Positions 11,801 through 19,519 of a stretch of 64,000 nt of DNA are shown one piece after another. Both the position numbers and the translations under genes were made by a program. The notes under the pieces were generated by a model. That model saw only the letters and a program-made list of their open reading frames with translations. It was not told where the DNA came from and did no database searches. Source of the DNA: Psococerastis gibbosa (taxonomy: Eukaryota > Arthropoda > Insecta > Psocodea > Psocidae); the NCBI GenBank assembly GCA_963971405.1, contig OZ020487.1, forward strand, positions 40,273,039 to 40,337,038, written 5' to 3'. The number at the start of each line of letters is the position of its first letter. Within the stretch, counting starts at the first letter, position 1.

Positions 11801-12363
11801 TAAATACTAATCTTCGGTTGCATTTTGATTCTATACGCCTAACATTCAATATTACAAAAGCAATGAATACGATACCTATGTATTGGCCACCAGTAGCACG
11901 AGAATCGACGGCCAGTATAACACCATTTTGAAATTTGAAACCAAGCGTGGTAGTGCCGTGTTCAAAATGAATCTTTAAACCATCCTTCTTGAAATTGTCT
12001 AGCGCTGCCGCAGGCTAAAAAACGAAACAGGTTGATAGTAGGATGGCACACGACTCTAATAAATTGTTGCTCTGTTCCCGTCACTGAGATGGAATGCAAC
12101 AGCATTACTACTGTCTTGTTCGTCCCCCATACAATAAAGCAAATTAATTAAGAATATACAAGATATGTCTGACTATGACAGAGCATAAAATTATAGACGT
12201 TACAATTCGCTAATAGTAACAAAACCAAACTTACATTTGAATAAGGTGGGGCAGCTAAACTGCACTGCTTCGTGAAATTATTGACAAAAGTGCCATCATA
12301 TTCACAAGAATCAGAGAATTTATTAGAAAAGCTCGGTAAACCCGCTACAGATTCCAACGCCAT
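5835..12363 (-). CDS. Prosbeta5: Proteasome subunit beta type-5 (chymotrypsin-like catalytic subunit)
   Basis: Complete five-exon gene: 12363-12235, 12014-11876, 9484-9243, 6509-6305, 5938-5835, giving 272 aa with consistent phases and canonical donors/acceptors. It encodes the 20S beta-5 subunit, which supplies chymotrypsin-like peptidase activity. The propeptide ends at Gly63; cleavage in HGTTTLGF exposes catalytic Thr64 (mature Thr1). Asp80 (VDSRAT) and Lys96 (SQTMKKI) correspond to mature Asp17 and Lys33. The [20 protein letters not shown] and [15 protein letters not shown] motifs are typical. Length fits the family (about 260-280 aa). The last exon is too short for simple ORF detection and was found from the acceptor TTTTAG before [12 protein letters not shown]. 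Introns are loaded with repeats: intron 2 has a MITE, a LINE tail, a foldback and repeat A; intron 3 has a LINE ORF and a 76-bp tandem array. No damage to the coding sequence is visible. Confidence 0.95.
6862..8760 (-). mobile_element. Non-LTR retrotransposon (LINE) ORF2, 5'-truncated, in proteasome beta-5 intron 3
   Basis: A continuous 597-codon frame (8733-6940) covers a full reverse transcriptase domain: [84 protein letters not shown], the FADDTAL catalytic box, then the thumb ([17 protein letters not shown]). The overall type is jockey/CR1-like. No endonuclease domain precedes it, so the copy is 5'-truncated. At about 6950 the frame closes, but a neighbouring frame continues [26 protein letters not shown] to a stop near 6862, which suggests a single frameshift. 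Otherwise the ORF is open, so insertion was fairly recent. It has the same orientation as the host gene. Confidence 0.9.
8888..9187. repeat. Tandem array, four copies of a 76-bp unit
   Basis: Unit boundaries at 8888, 8963, 9039 and 9115 (spacing 75, 76, 76). Each unit contains ACGTCCATATGTCAACAAAG, TATTATGACTCAATGAGCC and TTGGCCACGAGCGAGG. The last unit has a short internal deletion. The array ends 55 bp from the donor of proteasome beta-5 exon 3, inside intron 3. Confidence 0.95.
9583..9713. repeat. Foldback MITE (TTAGGCGG family), copy 4
   Basis: Starts TAAGGCGCAAAGTCCACCGA and ends with the matching TTTGCTGCGCCTTA. Arms of about 60 bp include ATTGACGTGGTAGCAGACAT on the left and its complement on the right, so the family core is within the arms here. 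Located in proteasome beta-5 intron 2. Confidence 0.85.
9735..10005 (+). mobile_element. 3' fragment of the hairpin-tailed LINE family
   Basis: Broken frames encode [20 protein letters not shown] and a CECGQ remnant, matching the C terminus of the longer copy at 25955-26942. The fragment ends with ACGTGTCC-TAGGCCC-GGACACGT, a perfect 8-bp-stem hairpin, then TTAATTAAG. 5'-truncated and frameshifted. Confidence 0.75.
10770..11043. repeat. Foldback element, about 125-bp arms
   Basis: The left half contains ACACAACCGGTTTCGGCTCA, GCCATCGTCAAGTGCAATTG and GCTAAAACAAAACCAA; the right half carries the reverse complements in mirror order with few mismatches. The spacer is only about 10-15 bp. Class unknown. 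The arms include a LINE/SINE-tail-like GGTTTCGGCTCACGCCATCG segment. Confidence 0.8.
11140..11315 (+). repeat. Dispersed repeat family A, copy 2
   Basis: Begins near GGTTCGGAATCCACTATAAT and ends AAAGCAGGCGTTAGAA. Matches 205-356 (+) and 28645-28790 (-). Lies in proteasome beta-5 intron 2. Confidence 0.75.
11400..11590 (-). mobile_element. LINE reverse transcriptase thumb fragment
   Basis: Minus-strand translation gives [20 protein letters not shown] followed by [18 protein letters not shown]. This is the LQKRAIRII...CRPLFKEL..LTV..QYIF pattern of non-LTR RT C termini. No intact ends are seen. It lies in proteasome beta-5 intron 2, antisense to nothing else. Confidence 0.6.
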
Positions 12364-12816
12364 TTTTAATATTATGATTTTATTTTTTGTTTGTCATCAA
12401 CCATAGAGAAATAATTTGTAATTTCACAAAAAAAATAAAAGCCAACTCTATATTAATTTTAAGAACATTTCTTTATAATAATAATGAATATTTATTATTA
12501 AAAATAATAAAAAAGTACTAAGGTTTTCTTTATTTACATTTTTAATAGCCCAAAGAGTAATATTGTGGATTTAGCGTGGATGCAGATTGCAGAAATGAAT
12601 CAAACACGAATCAAATGGCGACTGAAGCTAATTCCACCGCCTTTAAAATATCGCCGCCTTCTATTGAGTACGAATGACCCATCATTGTTTTTTCCATGAT
12701 TCCCACGTTAATAAATTGTTTTATTTTTAAGTTTATTGTAATATATTGTGTTCATTTAAAGTTTTATTTTATTCAGTGGTGTTGTTAAATATATTAGTGT
12801 TATTATTCGGCTCGCC
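12364..12816. promoter_or_regulatory. Head-to-head intergenic region, candidate bidirectional promoter
   Basis: Only 453 bp separate the proteasome beta-5 start codon (-) from the SWIM-YqaJ gene start codon (+). The middle (about 12560-12700) is less AT-rich and holds CGCCGCC-type motifs (ATCGCCGCCTTC, ATGGCGAC). No TATA box can be assigned with confidence. The inference of shared promoter activity rests on geometry only. Confidence 0.4.
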
Positions 12817-15735
12817 ATGTACGAAAGCACGCCCCTTCGGATCAAATTGCCTGATATATTGGCTGTGTGCAATGCGTCTGTTGGCAGTCGTAATTACACG
12901 GAAGGCGAACAGTTGTATTTGGGAAACCACGTATTGCTTTGTGGAACGGTGCCTACAGAGAGCAACGAAAGGTTTATAAAGATTTACGGGCTTGTCCAAC
13001 AGAGCTCTGCTCTCTCTTCAGAGCCTCACACCGTGAAGGGCACTATTACATATTCTGGGCAGCCCTCAAATTTTATAAGTAGCTGCAAAGCGGGTGCTGC
13101 AGGACAGTGCAAACATGTCATGGCAATATTATTGACATGCTTCAGGTTAGTAACAGTTATATTATACCATTCGTATTTTTTTTTCGCGATTGGGGAAAAT
13201 TGCACTTTTGCCAATTTCCAATTGTTAGTAGGCTAGATGATAGATAGGACTCCCATAGTAATATGTGTATCGCCGCTCTCAGTTCGTTTGGAAAATTGTG
13301 TGTGAAATGCTCAGCCTTGTATTGCAAAATTACATCCAGTCGCTCACACTGGCCTGTGACCTACAAGGTCTCACCGTATTGTCGCCTCATAAACTCATGT
13401 GCACTTGTCTTGTAGGTGTGAGTGTCCCCTATTGCTTCCATTGTAATTGCCTGTTGTTCATGCCCCCATTTAAGACAATTAAGTAGCCCATACGTGGGTT
13501 GCTGATCCTAAAACAGTCTAGTATTGAAACCTAGACCGTAGCCAGTACTTTTTTCGCATGTGTTTCGAAACTGACACCCCCCCTCCGCACGTAGAGAGCT
13601 TACACAGTTCTTATTTCATAGGCAGGTAAGCCATCACTTTATCCTTTTCTTTTCCGTTTGTTAAGGTGTAATTAATTCTTTTTCATATCCGCTCACTTAG
13701 TCTTCTGTGTGTCTCGCATATTTGGATTATGCTAAGAACAAATTATGACAATATTTTTTTATTTCACAGCTCAAAGGATATATCAAAGCTCGATAAGATT
13801 TCTAGCACTGATATGCGATGTCTGTGGAGTTCCCTCAAGAGAGAAGCAACAGAGAAGTACGCAGCCCTACCTGTGGAAACATTTTGTTGCTACAATAAAA
13901 CAAGAGCTGTAAGTAATTCAATTACAGAGCAGATTATTGGTAGATTTAAATATTATTCACTGCATATTATACAGCCGAGAACTTTAACGTAATTATCTGG
14001 GATGTTCACAATAATATGGTAACATAATAGTAGCATACAGTTTTCATAATGCTGCCGTCGCATATTCAAAGAGTTTTGATACCAATTCATACTGCCAAGC
14101 TGCAACCCTTTGTGTCAGTATTATATTGTCGAGTGAGTATCTTGCTCAGATCTTGCTTGCCTATAACTTGCCTATGCGTTTGTTAATGTAGACAAATGTG
14201 GACAAAGACTACAAATTGCTTCCTGGAAAAGGAAAAAAATGAGGGCTCACTTAACAACGTCGTGTGATCAAACATAATATTTCAATTGTCATTAATTTTT
14301 AGGCTACTGAAAAAATATACGCTAGGCTTCATTTAAATGCATTCAATGCCGAAGAGGCATACCAGAAATGCACTAAATTAGAAGGGAGTGCTCTAGCGCG
14401 GCATTACAGAGGGTTCGATAGAATTCTCGATGTGGACGTTAATGTGTTCATGGAGGAATACTTTGAATCCCCAGAGGAGTTCAAAACTATTTGCGATAAC
14501 GGACAAAACCGGAATATGAATTACCTTCATGAGGTATGTATTCAATATTTATTGAAAATGTGACCACTGAGTTTCTTCGATGTTATGAATGTAGGTTTAA
14601 GCAACTATTGCAGTAAACAATCTTTCGTGTGCCGTATCTTCAATTAATGGCTTGACAGAGTGGCAGGACATTGCCCGCTGCATATACTTGTATGACTTGC
14701 GCCAAGAACTAATAATATTCAATATGCAGTATGTATTAATTCAACCTTCGCACAACGTTTTTCTATTAATTGGAACTTCCCCCAGTACGTCATATAATTT
14801 GCGCAGACTTCACACTTCTTCACGCCCTAGGCCTTAAACTGGATACAGCCCCCGTTAGCAAAGCTAATCACGGGCCTGAAAAGAGTAACAAATAAAATAG
14901 AAGTCTTAGGGTCCTAAACCCCCCCCCCCCCCTTCAGAAATTTGTGAATTTACGCCTATGGTAACCGTCATGAATGTTACAGGTACAAATCGAAGAGCCG
15001 CTGCTATGCTGCCGTGAGTTTTACAGGAAAAATGTTCTGACTGCCATTAATTCTATAGAAGTGTGCACAAGAACGGCAATGCTTCGCAGCGAATGGATGA
15101 AGGAGCGCCGGTGGCGTATAACTGGCAGTCGCTGCCGCAGTGTTTATACTTACAAGAAGGGCAATTGGGCTGAAAAAGCCATGCTATTGGCTATGCCCAA
15201 ACCCTTCACAAGCAAAATTGTTCAACACGGCGTGGACAATGAACCCGTGGCACGGGAGTTTTATGCGCGGGAAACCGAGCAACGCGTCGTTGAGTGTGGC
15301 CTTGTCGTTGTAGAGGATCATCCCTGGATGGGATATTCTCCTGATGGGGTCATATTCAATGACCAAAATCAGCCACTTAAGCTCCTCGAAATTAAATGTC
15401 CCTGGTCGGGCAAGACACTGCCAATGCATGCTATGCTTGAGCATTTGTCCAGACGGCCAGGAGGCTATTTAAATAAAGTGGAGAATAAGGACGGGGGCGA
15501 TACTCCGAGTTGGAGTTACCTCCTTAAAAGGAATCATTCCTATTTTAGCCAAATACAACTAGGAATGTTGCTTTTAAATTTACCCGAATGTGACTTCGTG
15601 TTGTTCAATACGAAGGACAATGCGATGTCTATTGAAAATATTATTTTCGATGAAGTATTTTGCCGGGATTTAGTAGTAAGACTAAAAAGTAATTATTTCA
15701 GCCACTTACTCCATCAGTTTTGTTCGAAGGCTTAG
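12817..15735 (+). CDS. SWIM-like motif plus YqaJ-type PD-(D/E)XK nuclease
   Basis: Four exons, 12817-13145, 13770-13908, 14303-14533 and 14983-15735, all with GT/AG borders and matching phases, give 483 aa. Near residue 90 SSCKAGAAGQCKHVMAILL resembles a SWIM zinc motif (CxC...CxH), but the first Cys is Ser; C90, C98 and H100 remain. The last exon is a YqaJ/lambda-exonuclease-like domain: WRITGSRC, QHGVDNEPVAREFY (Glu320), MGYSPDGVI (Asp354) and LLEIKCPW (Glu369, Lys371), i.e. a complete PD-(D/E)XK site. The biochemical role expected of the fold is exonuclease or recombinase activity on DNA ends. An AATAAA at 15752 follows the stop. It faces a THAP-DDE transposase gene 3.8 kb away. Such proteins occur in many animals as multicopy, probably transposon-linked genes. 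Whether this copy is mobile or domesticated is not shown. The start ATG is the first in the frame. Confidence 0.85.
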
Positions 15736-16200
15736 AAAGAGCAGGGTTGCTAATAAAATAAATAATAAGTAATTGTTCGTTTATTTTTTACACTATTAAA
15801 GTTTTTTACACATATTCTAGCCCCCCTTAAACGAACGTGTGCGGGGTACCTGCTAATTCAAGCAGACAAAATTGAAATATTATATCAGACATAATCCTAA
15901 TAGTGAGTAGAGTCCCTGGGGCGTTAAAAACATGAAAACCTCGGACTGAAATTGAAAAATTTCAAATGGAATATTTAGCTAATAGTATAAACTAAAAAGT
16001 GGTACTAATTTTTTTAACTAATAATAGTAATTATAACAATAATTCAGTTAGTAAAATGAATATCAAAATTGTATGTGATATGAAATGAATTTATACATAT
16101 ACATATATTCAAATATAGAAATTAATTGGGAAAATATGGGTTTATTAAAAAAGTAAATAATTAATGTACATTAATTAATAATAAATTTATTTATTTAAAC
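15736..16200. other. No gene seen: AT-rich 3' flank of the YqaJ gene
   Basis: Very AT-rich spacer. It contains the AATAAA at 15752-15757 as a likely polyadenylation signal for the YqaJ gene and otherwise only short A/T runs. No terminal inverted repeat was recognised. Confidence 0.4.
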
Positions 16201-16204
16201 AACT

Positions 16205-16445
16205 AACATATCATAGATAGAAGAATGGAGAACAAGCAGCCGCCAAAGGAATGAAAGGATGGGCGAGAACAGGACCACCCGGAGGATGGCGGAAGCAAGG
16301 TCACAAGGAAGAAGACCCATCGGCAGGCCGAGGACAACCCTCGGGGAAAGGATTGAACAACTCGCCGAAGCAAGAGGAAAAACAATGGCCGAGCTCAAAG
16401 CAGCGTCAGACCGGGGCTAGTTCAGGAAATGGGTTCGGGTGATAA
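16205..16445 (+). mobile_element. LINE 3' coding fragment (RTE-like tail)
   Basis: One frame reads GRRPIGRPRTTLGERIEQLA then EARGKTMAELKAASDRG, a stop, and FRKWVR. This is the end-of-ORF2 pattern GRPRTTW..I..LAE.RG.T..ELK.A.DR..FR.WV found in several non-LTR elements. Short and decayed. Confidence 0.5.
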
Positions 16446-16632
16446 TTATCATAATTCAGATATTGAAAATTCCTATATTAACAAAAATAATTTAATTGGG
16501 AAAAAAAGGGAGGTTATTAAAGAAAAGTAAATAATTAATATTAAATCATTAATAATATATTTATATATTTCATATCACATAACATATCTGTACAGATCAA
16601 ATACTTTCTTCATTTAACTTTAACTTCATTTA

Positions 16633-18554
16633 CAACCCAAAGGCAGAATAGTTCGTACACCTCAAAAACTCCTGTTTTAAAAAAATAATAATAATCAACT
16701 TTATAGATATGTAGTCTTTTAAAGAATACTTGCTGTCAATCGATAGAGAACATGAGAAAGTACATCTAGCAGCAGAAACTTCAAACATAATACACATGAA
16801 CAATTCAGAATTAATATTTTGTTTCAAGAACTTGGGAGGCGTAATAGTTCGCACAGTCAAAGTGAAGTGTCTATCAGTACTGCGATACCCCTCCTTTGCT
16901 TTTTATAGCAGCGGCAATTCTTTTGAGCACTACTTACTTACTTAACGTGTCCGGGCCTAGGACACGTTGGTTCAAAACGTTGCGGCCTGGATGGCCTTGT
17001 CGTTGGCGTCCAAAAGATCCCTCTGGGACACGGCTTCTCTCAGCGTTGGACATACCAGAAGGTGTCCGTCGCTCTGGACTTGTCCGCACTCGCAAGTTGA
17101 GACCTCCGCCAGTCCCCACCTACACAAGTTCGCACGGCATCTTGTGACCCCCGTTCTTAGTCTATTCTGGCTCCGCCATATAGGGTACGACAGTTGGGCT
17201 CCGGGCGCCATTTTTTCTTGGATGTTTGGTGTTAGGTTCTTTTGAGCACTGAAGAAACAATATTACTGCACATCGCTGGTGTAATACCACACCACACATT
17301 TTGGATGGATGGATTTCAGTTCTTCCTTTGTCTTCGGGATCTTTTTGGCTACTACCTTCTTCGTGATGAGCCAAAGGTTTTCAATTGGTGACAAATCTGG
17401 GCTATTAGCTACCCATGTCGAAACCGAATCGTTGTTTTCACCAAACCACTGTCTAGCAGAATTTGTAGTGTGACAAGTGGCCCCGTCTTGCTGAAATATG
17501 AAATTGCCTTCGGGATGTAGGGCACTTATCGGCGGTAAAAGGTCACATTTCTAAATACTTAGGGTCATTGACAGGGCCTTCTACGAAGTACAGGTGACCA
17601 ACTCATTTCGAACTCAAGCATCCCCATATCATTACACTGGTCGGGAACTTGACCGTCTGTTTTATGCATTGTGGCTGATAAGCTTCAGGCTTCATCCTGA
17701 TGACTTTGGGTCCTTGATTGCCCATATGTAGAACAAACCGTTATTAATCGGACCAAATAATTGTTTCCCAGCGGTCTTTGGCCCATTTTGAAATGTTTCT
17801 AGCCCATTGGAACTTCCTTCGTGTTTGACACCTTGAAAGCGCGGTCATTTTCTTCGCTGAAAACAATTTGTAACTTATTTCTTTCATGACCCTTCAGCAA
17901 AATCTTATAGAGAAAGCTTCACTAGTAGCCTCCCACCACTTTTCAGTGATTTCCTTCAACGTTCCGCGCCTATTTCGAAGAATTAAGGTCTTCAGGTAAC
18001 TACGTTCTCTCAGAGGAATGGGAGTTTTTCGGTATGTTTTTCGTTTAGGATGGCTACTGCTTTTTTCACGGAACAGGCTGATAATTGACTGCACTGTTGA
18101 AGGTGGTAGAAGCAGCTGCTGAACAATGTTCCTCGCAGATTCGCCGGTTTGGTGAAGATATATGATCTGCTTCCTTGTCTCTTCAGAAATTGGTTTATCA
18201 CTAGGCCTTTTTGTAGATGTTATTTTTACAATATTTTACAACACTTTTCAGGTATTAAACATAAAAACAGAAGTGTACATTTTCCAATCTGCAGTAAAAT
18301 TTGGCCTTTATTTAGCCCAAAGGGGGTTCAGTAAAAGTGTGCGAACTAATATGCCTCACGAACGGATGAAGAAATTTTTTTCTGAACTCACCATTCTTAT
18401 ATTTGAAGTAAGTGTAGCGAGATATACTTTATCATGTCCTCTATCGACTGATAGCAAGTACTCTTTATAATATCAAATAATAAGATTATTATTATTATTT
18501 TTAAAAACAGGGGTTGTACATTTTTCAGGTGTGCGAACTATTCTGCCTTTGGGT
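16633..18554 (-). mobile_element. Tc3-like Tc1/mariner transposon, inactive
   Basis: The ends are CAACCCAAAGGCAGAATAGT and its complement, flanked by the expected TA duplication (16631-16632 and 18555-18556). The TIRs extend about 220 bp with a second TAGTTCGCACA-type site near 16850 and 18340, the two-site arrangement known from Tc3. The minus strand encodes a decayed transposase from about 18200 to 17230: HTH segments (EETRKQIIYLHQTGESARNI, PPSTVQSIISLFREK), KWAKDRWETIIWSD (first catalytic Asp), SVMIWGC and a C terminus LWLITKKVVAKKIPKTKEEL. Stops and frameshifts break it. The element is interrupted by a LINE tail at 16932-17236. Confidence 0.9.
16932..17236 (-). mobile_element. Retro-inserted 3' fragment of the hairpin-tailed LINE, nested in the Tc3-like element
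   Basis: Flanked by a perfect 14-bp target-site duplication TTCTTTTGAGCACT (16918-16931 and 17237-17250), the mark of target-primed reverse transcription. Read on the minus strand it ends with the ACGTGTCC / GGACACGT hairpin and a (TAAG)n tail. It encodes the CECGQVQSDGHLLVCPTL Cys/His motif seen in the 26-kb copy. 5'-truncated. Confidence 0.9.
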
Positions 18555-18556
18555 TG

Positions 18557-18870
18557 TATTTCAATAATAGGGGAAGCATTGAACACATGCAATATAAGCC
18601 ACTCTTTCGGCACCCACAAGCAGCTCCACATTCCTTTTTGCTGTTACAAAATAACATTTGTAATAAATTATCCGGAGCTGGCGATTGATTCATTGTTATT
18701 GGGATGAACGTGTTATTGAAATATTTCCATCCCCAATTTAAAATTTTTAGATCATGACCTAGCCATATTTGAGTTTGCAGGTACACTCGTTTAAGGTGCT
18801 CAAATGCTGCATCAGTTGTAGGAGGAAATGATGGCAAAAGAACACTTTTCTTTCTGGCTGTTCCAAGACC
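18557..18870 (-). pseudogene. Fragment of an uncharacterised CXC-type Cys-rich protein family
   Basis: The frame reads LGTARKKSVLLPSFPPTTDA, AFEHLKRVYLQTQIWLGHDL, WGWKYFNNTFIPITMNQSPA, PDNLLQMLFCNSKKECGAAC and GCRKSGLYCMC. The C-x-C-G-C-R-K-x-G-L-x-C pattern resembles a Tesmin/TSO1-like CXC cysteine cluster. This block order (LPPT..A..H..RVY.Q...W...GW) is one I associate with multicopy uncharacterised insect proteins. The 3' end is cut by the Tc3-like insertion at its TA site. No start or acceptor is visible upstream, so it is a fragment. A related block lies at 36060-36410. Confidence 0.55.
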
Positions 18871-19417
18871 ATAAAAAAATTAGATGTGTGCACATCTGAA
18901 TGTATTGAAAAATAACGAACAGTGATTTAGATGGCAAGTACCTTATTTTAGAAATAATTTCAAACAGGGTGTGGTCTTTTGGTTAACTACAGTATGATAA
19001 CTTGAGTAAATCACACATCCCTAAAAAAATTACGTGCCCCAAACTTCTGAAAACCCATTGCACACCAGACGTGCATCCACGGGCTGGGGAAGTTGAGTTG
19101 AAGTCTGAGGTCGAAACCCCCAGGCTAGACTAGAACAATAATACATAATCAGTCGACGCAGCGAGAGAAAAGTAAGGATTCACGGCACTGAAATACTGTT
19201 ACAATGGGGACATGTAACACTATGTGTTGATACAGCATTTCAGTGCCGTAATTCATATTCTGTCTCGTTTCAGGGGGATTTCTAAAAACCCTAGAAACTA
19301 AAACCACCCTCCGTTCAAAATGCTGACCAAATGCTCCGTATAGAGAAATTATTTCAAAATAGTGAAATATCCATTTTATTGCCTGTTTAATTACCTTTCT
19401 AATTCAGTGGTAATTGA

Positions 19418-19490
19418 ATGAATGAATGAACGACTTTATTGCAATACAAATGGCGAACAATAAGACTATAAAGACTTTTTTTCATGTTAA
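19418..19490 (-). repeat. LINE 3' tail supplying a poly(A) signal
   Basis: Minus strand: TAGTCTTATTGTTCGCC, then CAATAAAGTCGTTCATTCAT and a short tetranucleotide repeat. The same tail occurs at 34195-34282 (+) and 47640-47716 (+). The AATAAA at 19440-19435 lies about 80 nt beyond the stop of the THAP-DDE gene, on the same strand. Confidence 0.65.
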
Positions 19491-19519
19491 CCATTGAAAA
19501 GAAACATACAGATGTAATC

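Noticed and set aside
14915-14933. C-run and other homopolymer C tracts (45001, 46604, 51870) as G-quadruplex regulators
   Set aside because: Uninterrupted runs without the spaced G-tract pattern, mostly in repeats or introns; may be slippage or assembly noise.
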